From Pseudomonas sp. (GTDB lineage: Bacteria; Pseudomonadota; Gammaproteobacteria; Pseudomonadales; Pseudomonadaceae), in assembly GCA_026398835.1 (NCBI GenBank), contig JAPLSD010000560.1, forward strand, positions 1 through 8,053: DNA of 8,053 bases, given 5' to 3'. The position numbers and the translations under genes were made by a program. Position 1 is the first letter of the stretch; each line of letters opens with the position of its first letter. Shown here piece by piece: positions 5,401 to 8,053 of the stretch. The notes beneath the pieces were generated by a model, which worked only from the letters and a program-made list of their open reading frames with translations, was not told where the DNA came from and ran no database searches.

Positions 5401-7408
5401 TTGGGATGTCGCTCAACTCATGTCCCTTGAAATAGGCAAGGGCGGCCTGGACGATGGCGTTGACAGTTTCAACGCTCTGATTTGTCAGTTTCGATGAACT
5501 GCCGGCAGAGGGCTTACCGTAGACGCCGTATTCGGATGAATCGGGAATAGCCTCGGCCCGTTGGGTCAAACGCTCGATAAAGTATTCGTACAGGTTGAGC
5601 GATTCGGACGGCTGACGTTCTTCGCGTTCCCGGGCAGCGCCCGGGTAGCGATTAATGTAGATCTCTGAGGCAGTAAGTTTATTTACCCCTCCGAATTTTA
5701 ATTCTTTTCCGAGTACGATCGTGGCCCAGCCACTGATCGTTGGATGGATGTCGATTTCCGTGGCAAGAGCATCCTCGACGGTTTTGAAAGTCTGCTCCTG
5801 CCTTTTAGCCTTTTCCGCCTGGACGGTGGAAGGTCTTTGTTTATCGGAAGCAACCGGACGGGTGCTCCAGCGGCCACTCGCATCCAGCGTTAGCAACCGG
5901 TTGTCGAGCATGGCGCGTATATCGAGTGCGTGGTCGAGCAAAGCATCGATATCGACGGCGCCTTCGCTGCGTCGATAAATCCCGAGGGCATACTCCATGT
6001 TCTGCAGCTGCTTGTTGACGATATCTTCGACAATCTCCGGGAAGACTGCTCCCAGAACGGGTGCCCCTGAGATTTGCGGATGATCAAAGCCGATAAATCG
6101 ATGGCGTTCTTCCAGGGCCAGTGAGGCGTAGAGCTCATCTTCATGGCCTGCTGCCTTGGCCATTGTTTGCAAGGCTTTGTGCAGGCTCGAGTAGTTTTCA
6201 AGCAGTTGCAGCCCTTCGGATTGCGTATAGAGATAGGCGCTGGAATTGCTGATCATCAGCGTGCTGGCCAATTCAACGTAGTGTGGGTAGTGCTCCCATA
6301 TACGGACTTTTTCGATGTGAAGTGGATCCTTATGTTTTTTTCGCAATAGGCTATCCGGCAAATAGAGAGCCGATAATTCCTGGCTCTGCTGCGCAGTAAT
6401 GATTTTTTCCTGGCGTTTGAACAGCAGGTCCGTGCGTGACTTGTCGCTCACGGCTTCTGCAAAAAAGGCCAGTCGTGATTGTCCGGGTTTGACTTCAGTG
6501 TTCCAGAAGGTCTCAAGGTGAAAGTTCAGCGAAAGTGTCAGGCTGCCGGCAGTATCTTTCACTGCTGTTTCCCAGAGTTGTTTGTCTTTCGCCGTGCGCT
6601 CGGAGTCTGCCGGGTCATGCGGTCTTTTCGGGTTGAAGAACTCCCGGATTCGCCCCAATGGCCACGCTTGTTTTTGATAAAACCTCAGCAGGGCCTCGCT
6701 CAAAGGCACTGAGTCGACCCAGCGGCGCACCGACAGGCTGTTCCCTTGCGAATCGACAGAAGCCTCCTCGATAAAGCTGTTCATACGGGTTTTACTTTGG
6801 TCCAGCCCCGGGAAATGCTTGCGCAAGGCGCTATCGAGAGTTGCATTTAGCATTGACGTGAGTGTCGGCAGCTTGATGAGTTCGGCCAGCATGGCCTGCA
6901 CATTCTGACTTTGATAAAGCCTGATGGTGGTTGCCTGATCTTCGAAGACGTCGCCTTCGATCAACGAAGTGGTGATCGTGAATTTTTCCCCGGGCTTCAA
7001 GGCCGCGCGTTGTGCAATTGAAAGGAAACGCAGCAAGTCGATTCGCATTGCGGGGGTGTCCAGCCGCCCGGTCAGTTCGACCATCAGCTCGCCGGCATTT
7101 TCGAACTTTTCCAGGCCACCGTATGGGGTGTAGAGAAAAACTTTTTTATCCTCGGGCGTCGGGCCCATCATGAAGGCCCCCGCAAGAATCAGTGGAGTTC
7201 TGTTGTCTGGCGTGTTCAGTAAAAGTCTGTCGACCTTCATGGGATCTGGTTGTTGTGAACGGTCGGTATGACTTGTGAAGAGCAGGTTCTTTAGCCAGTC
7301 GAGGTCTTTAACGGTGAAGTTACGAGCGCGTTCGCGCTCACTCGGTTGCTTTCTGGTGGTGGGTAGCAGGGCTTCAGGAAAAAAGTAGGGCAGCGTAGAG
7401 TCATCCAT
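2447..7408 (-). CDS. Giant dermonecrotic-toxin-domain protein with C-terminal Asp-zincin metallopeptidase, frame broken near its 3' end
   Basis: This encodes a 1653-residue protein that I place with the large Pseudomonas proteins annotated as dermonecrotic toxin domain-containing (DUF6543-like). It has no signal peptide and no clear membrane anchor. Visible layout: an N-terminal region with a module at about 74-135 (GAFMMG, VFLYTPYGGLEKFEN); long helical regions; a second module at about 748-810 (VILWTPALGLEVFSS); a third at about 1107-1170 (YLIGPEPG, VLYSPYYQNHVLKEYE); and a Pro/Thr/Val/Ala linker at about 1291-1326. An adaptor-like stretch follows at about 1340-1420 (GVYMDAV, GKVYRVEKRGHYWQI), and last comes a catalytic region at about 1545-1620. 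There, HELTH (residues 1597-1601) followed by TED.AY (Asp1608, Tyr1611) fits the HExxH...GTxDxxY pattern of M35-type Asp-zincins, so Zn-dependent proteolysis of a target-cell protein is inferred. The start at 7408 has AGAGG six bases upstream. The product ends 42 residues after Tyr1611 at a TAA, while family-like tail codons continue in another frame (2245-2457), so it is probably truncated. By eye several stretches are much AT-richer than the neighbouring genes. The secretion route and target are unknown, and no immunity gene is adjacent. The family call is good; activity is uncertain. Confidence 0.85.
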   Translation of the reverse strand: MDDSTLPYFFPEALLPTTRKQPSERERARNFTVKDLDWLKNLLFTSHTDRSQQPDPMKVDRLLLNTPDNRTPLILAGAFMMGPTPEDKKVFLYTPYGGLEKFENAGELMVELTGRLDTPAMRIDLLRFLSIAQRAALKPGEKFTITTSLIEGDVFEDQATTIRLYQSQNVQAMLAELIKLPTLTSMLNATLDSALRKHFPGLDQSKTRMNSFIEEASVDSQGNSLSVRRWVDSVPLSEALLRFYQKQAWPLGRIREFFNPKRPHDPADSERTAKDKQLWETAVKDTAGSLTLSLNFHLETFWNTEVKPGQSRLAFFAEAVSDKSRTDLLFKRQEKIITAQQSQELSALYLPDSLLRKKHKDPLHIEKVRIWEHYPHYVELASTLMISNSSAYLYTQSEGLQLLENYSSLHKALQTMAKAAGHEDELYASLALEERHRFIGFDHPQISGAPVLGAVFPEIVEDIVNKQLQNMEYALGIYRRSEGAVDIDALLDHALDIRAMLDNRLLTLDASGRWSTRPVASDKQRPSTVQAEKAKRQEQTFKTVEDALATEIDIHPTISGWATIVLGKELKFGGVNKLTASEIYINRYPGAAREREERQPSESLNLYEYFIERLTQRAEAIPDSSEYGVYGKPSAGSSSKLTNQSVETVNAIVQAALAYFKGHELSDIPKSLLEEMKPKLAHAMSVGIRGEAELRVLNKTLHADDLAIINAVLNPDSPDRLRRQGLNGFRPDAYALTLECMGQRSLLPLANCLLLTERGGIDPEHSGRVILWTPALGLEVFSSVTSVRTELTRRLLSSDERLVLLENLNERQFHQKYSLGPFRLIERDVPQDRQQSYIEHYLAERAQTLALKLPAKQLLSRLDDLKEKPAPINLQRATHVAQAIVKQQSLPVWLGMASAKEQQRHAELLEQYRNNVDADKDYLHGIKSLGDYAQEKLTDLLKLRYPEHTIDPSEVSITPRLALAGSKQALTDFALNHFDGLDETDFNITSETANVLPPQLNQASVRQLVRQLDIKTHHQTLVKTHLTLGNAGAAERQQRFVKQLPWQLLQHAHGLKLQERLSDEAFSLIHKVVDMPDAIARSTVLGVKAIIRPLELIATLGAAKVKALGLYLIGPEPGSKGPQVLYSPYYQNHVLKEYEDETSFLSEFCTAGALQNWVLRLLPDSQQEIYRSLLTATDTLGSEITLASTPINGNLLKPLFADNTQLLLKMLASQSEANRHLEWETVKDLFKTGVQQALQFLPGKLAYPLVVWQSYQYFKESAEDLQEHKWGSAFKAFINGVAQLATIRNAMESSPSTQVSPVTKAVVATEAVATEPTLEPPAVVTTWANMDLTAPQRTRLQPYEVMDVALNDLKKSNNYGVYMDAVTNRQFIPLAGKVYRVEKRGHYWQIISDQNKGPFVRKTDAQHWVFDARQHLPRFGGALTRLDSRYRVWSGVREGMNIEAVGMKNIRRLYPEKARMIREALELALFYTNNCKHNLRLLAPSVQPVTRIHQFVKTFFAVSTIESSLIQTLTAVVDKLLAALVDPSLTSRASKRFVTGFHRARSETHVAFTIPADVDHKLYLASRFFNTGLHIYQPHLIVPFDIDAHARASTIIHELTHIECATEDIAYLEAARPFPDLLAVATGKNLKDVLQHVQTTTLSMLTPASGRHL

Positions 7409-7429
7409 GATTTACCTCTGTTCTTTGCA

Positions 7430-7449
7430 GGCAGTTATCGGCAACTGCC
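7430..7449 (-). promoter_or_regulatory. Inverted repeat GGCAGTT-N6-AACTGCC in the toxin leader
   Basis: Perfect 7-base arms (7430-7436 and 7443-7449) with a 6-base centre lie 22-41 bases upstream of the toxin ATG. In mRNA this would fold as a stem just before the ribosome binding site; as DNA it is a plausible dimeric-repressor operator. The symmetry is direct; the role is inferred. Confidence 0.4.
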
Positions 7450-7485
7450 AGTGCGTTGAGGGAGGCTGCAATCCTGAGGCGCAAG

Positions 7486-7500
7486 CGCTCTTCGAGAGCG
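7486..7500. repeat. Inverted repeat CGCTCT-TCG-AGAGCG
   Basis: Six-base perfect arms around TCG lie about 80 bases upstream of the toxin start. They could be a leader hairpin or a protein site. There is no T-run after it on the minus strand. Confidence 0.35.
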
Positions 7501-7511
7501 GTAGATAATTA

Positions 7512-7522
7512 GTGCATTGCAC
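7512..7522. promoter_or_regulatory. Palindrome GTGCA-T-TGCAC near the presumed toxin promoter
   Basis: This 11-base odd palindrome overlaps the AT-rich candidate -10 of the toxin gene. Related TTGCA motifs recur nearby at 7539-7543 and 7553-7557, so a regulator recognising TTGCA half-sites is possible. Which regulator is unknown. Confidence 0.3.
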
Positions 7523-7574
7523 AGTGCGGATACGAACCTTGCAGCACCTTTCTTGCACGAGCCATCGACAAGAG

Positions 7575-7605
7575 TTGACAGGATGCTCGCCAAGCGTTGT
7601 TTAAT
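7575..7605 (+). promoter_or_regulatory. Candidate sigma-70 promoter of dpkA
   Basis: A perfect -35 hexamer TTGACA stands at 7575-7580. Downstream, TGTTTA (7598-7603, spacing 17) or TTTAAT (7600-7605, spacing 19) can serve as -10. This would start transcription near 7610, giving a leader of about 55 bases before the dpkA ATG at 7665. Confidence 0.5.
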
Positions 7606-7664
7606 CGCGGTGCCGGATCTTCATACGCTGTTGCCCCCCTCCAATAATTAAACTGGAGCTTCAG

Positions 7665-8053
7665 ATGTCTGCATCACCTTTGGTTGTCGAAACCCCGTCA
7701 GAACACCTTTCCTTTGCCCAGCTGGTGGCGTTGCTGGAGCAAGTTTTCCTGCGTCACGGTACCTCGGCCGAAGTGGCCAGCGTGTTAGCCGAAAACTGCG
7801 CCGGTGCCGAGCGCGATGGCGCCCACAGTCACGGTGTATTCCGTATCCCCGGTTATGTATCGACGCTGGCGAGTGGCTGGGTCGATGGCAAGGCCGTGCC
7901 CATCGTCGAGGATGTAGCCTCGGGTTTTGTGCGGGTCGATGCGGCCAACGGTTTTGCTCAACCGGCCCTGGCGGCGGCTCGGGCGCTTCTGGTGGAGAAA
8001 GCCCGGAGTGCCGGGATCGCGGTATTGGCGATTCGCAACTCTCATCACTTCGC
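7665..8053 (+). CDS. dpkA: DpkA-like delta1-piperideine-2-carboxylate/delta1-pyrroline-2-carboxylate reductase, 5' part
   Basis: The first 129 codons of a gene of the malate/L-lactate dehydrogenase (Ldh2) superfamily are present; the window ends inside it (full proteins are about 340 residues). The text closely resembles Pseudomonas DpkA as I recall it: RDGAHSHGVFRIPGYVSTL at residues 50-68, GWVDGKA, FVRVDAANGFAQPALAAAR and AGIAVLAIRNSHHFA. Ser55-His56 with Arg60 form the conserved SHG..R.P motif, His being a proposed catalytic residue in this family. DpkA is a cytosolic NADPH-dependent enzyme. It reduces piperideine-2-carboxylate to L-pipecolate in D-lysine catabolism and pyrroline-2-carboxylate to L-proline in D-proline/hydroxyproline metabolism. 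The start is clear: GGAG lies six bases before the ATG, and an A-rich stretch (AATAATTAAA) precedes it. Superfamily assignment is firm; the substrate rests on the resemblance alone, and a malate/lactate dehydrogenase paralogue is the alternative. Confidence 0.87.
   Translation, partial: MSASPLVVETPSEHLSFAQLVALLEQVFLRHGTSAEVASVLAENCAGAERDGAHSHGVFRIPGYVSTLASGWVDGKAVPIVEDVASGFVRVDAANGFAQPALAAARALLVEKARSAGIAVLAIRNSHHF

Larger units (their letters stand above)
7409..7664. other. Divergent intergenic region between toxin gene and dpkA
   Basis: These 256 bases separate two divergent starts and must carry both promoters. Toward dpkA there is a good -35 (TTGACA). Toward the toxin gene, AT-rich CTAATTAT (around 7507-7514 on the minus strand) is a candidate -10, with only a poor TTCGTA as -35. 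Three inverted repeats lie on the toxin side: 7430-7449, 7486-7500 and 7512-7522. No gene is seen here. Confidence 0.6.

Noticed and set aside
1..8053. CRISPR array, tRNA, rRNA or insertion sequence
   Set aside because: No regularly spaced repeats, no tRNA-like cloverleaf and no transposase or terminal inverted repeats were seen on either strand.

Overview
The window looks like chromosomal DNA of a Pseudomonas species, probably of the P. fluorescens group. The basis is the style and wording of the recognisable proteins (a LysR regulator, a short Fur-like regulator, a DpkA-type reductase and a giant dermonecrotic-toxin-domain protein) and GC-rich codon use in the housekeeping-type genes. This is recognition from memory; no database search was run.

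Left part (1-2006): a complete LysR-type regulator (+, 41-973) is followed convergently by a 43-residue lipoprotein gene (-, 1016-1147). A 158-base gap then leads to a 62-residue two-helix membrane protein (+, 1306-1494). This converges, with only 17 bases between, on a short Fur-like winged-helix protein (-, 1512-1892) that lacks the metal-binding and dimerisation half of true Fur proteins. The two very small genes have good Shine-Dalgarno sequences.

Middle part (2007-7408): a noncoding stretch of about 350 bases precedes the 3' end of one very large minus-strand gene (2447-7408, 1653 residues). I read it as a multidomain toxin of the Pseudomonas dermonecrotic-toxin-domain (DUF6543-like) class. 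Its N-terminal two thirds contain three diverged copies of a repeated module. A Pro/Thr/Val/Ala linker and an adaptor-like region follow, and the C-terminus carries an HExxH...D..Y signature of an Asp-zincin (M35-like) metallopeptidase. Its reading frame is broken just after the catalytic motif: the next 70 codons of recognisable tail (2245-2457) lie in another frame. The gene is AT-richer in places than its neighbours, and I see no immunity gene or secretion gene beside it.

Right part (7409-8053): a 256-base divergent intergenic region with several inverted repeats and a good -35 element leads to the 5' part of a dpkA-like gene (+, 7665 onward, cut by the window end). It would encode the NADPH-dependent delta1-piperideine-2-carboxylate/delta1-pyrroline-2-carboxylate reductase of D-lysine and D-proline catabolism. 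The genes do not form one pathway. The toxin gene appears to be an accessory insertion between ordinary chromosomal genes.
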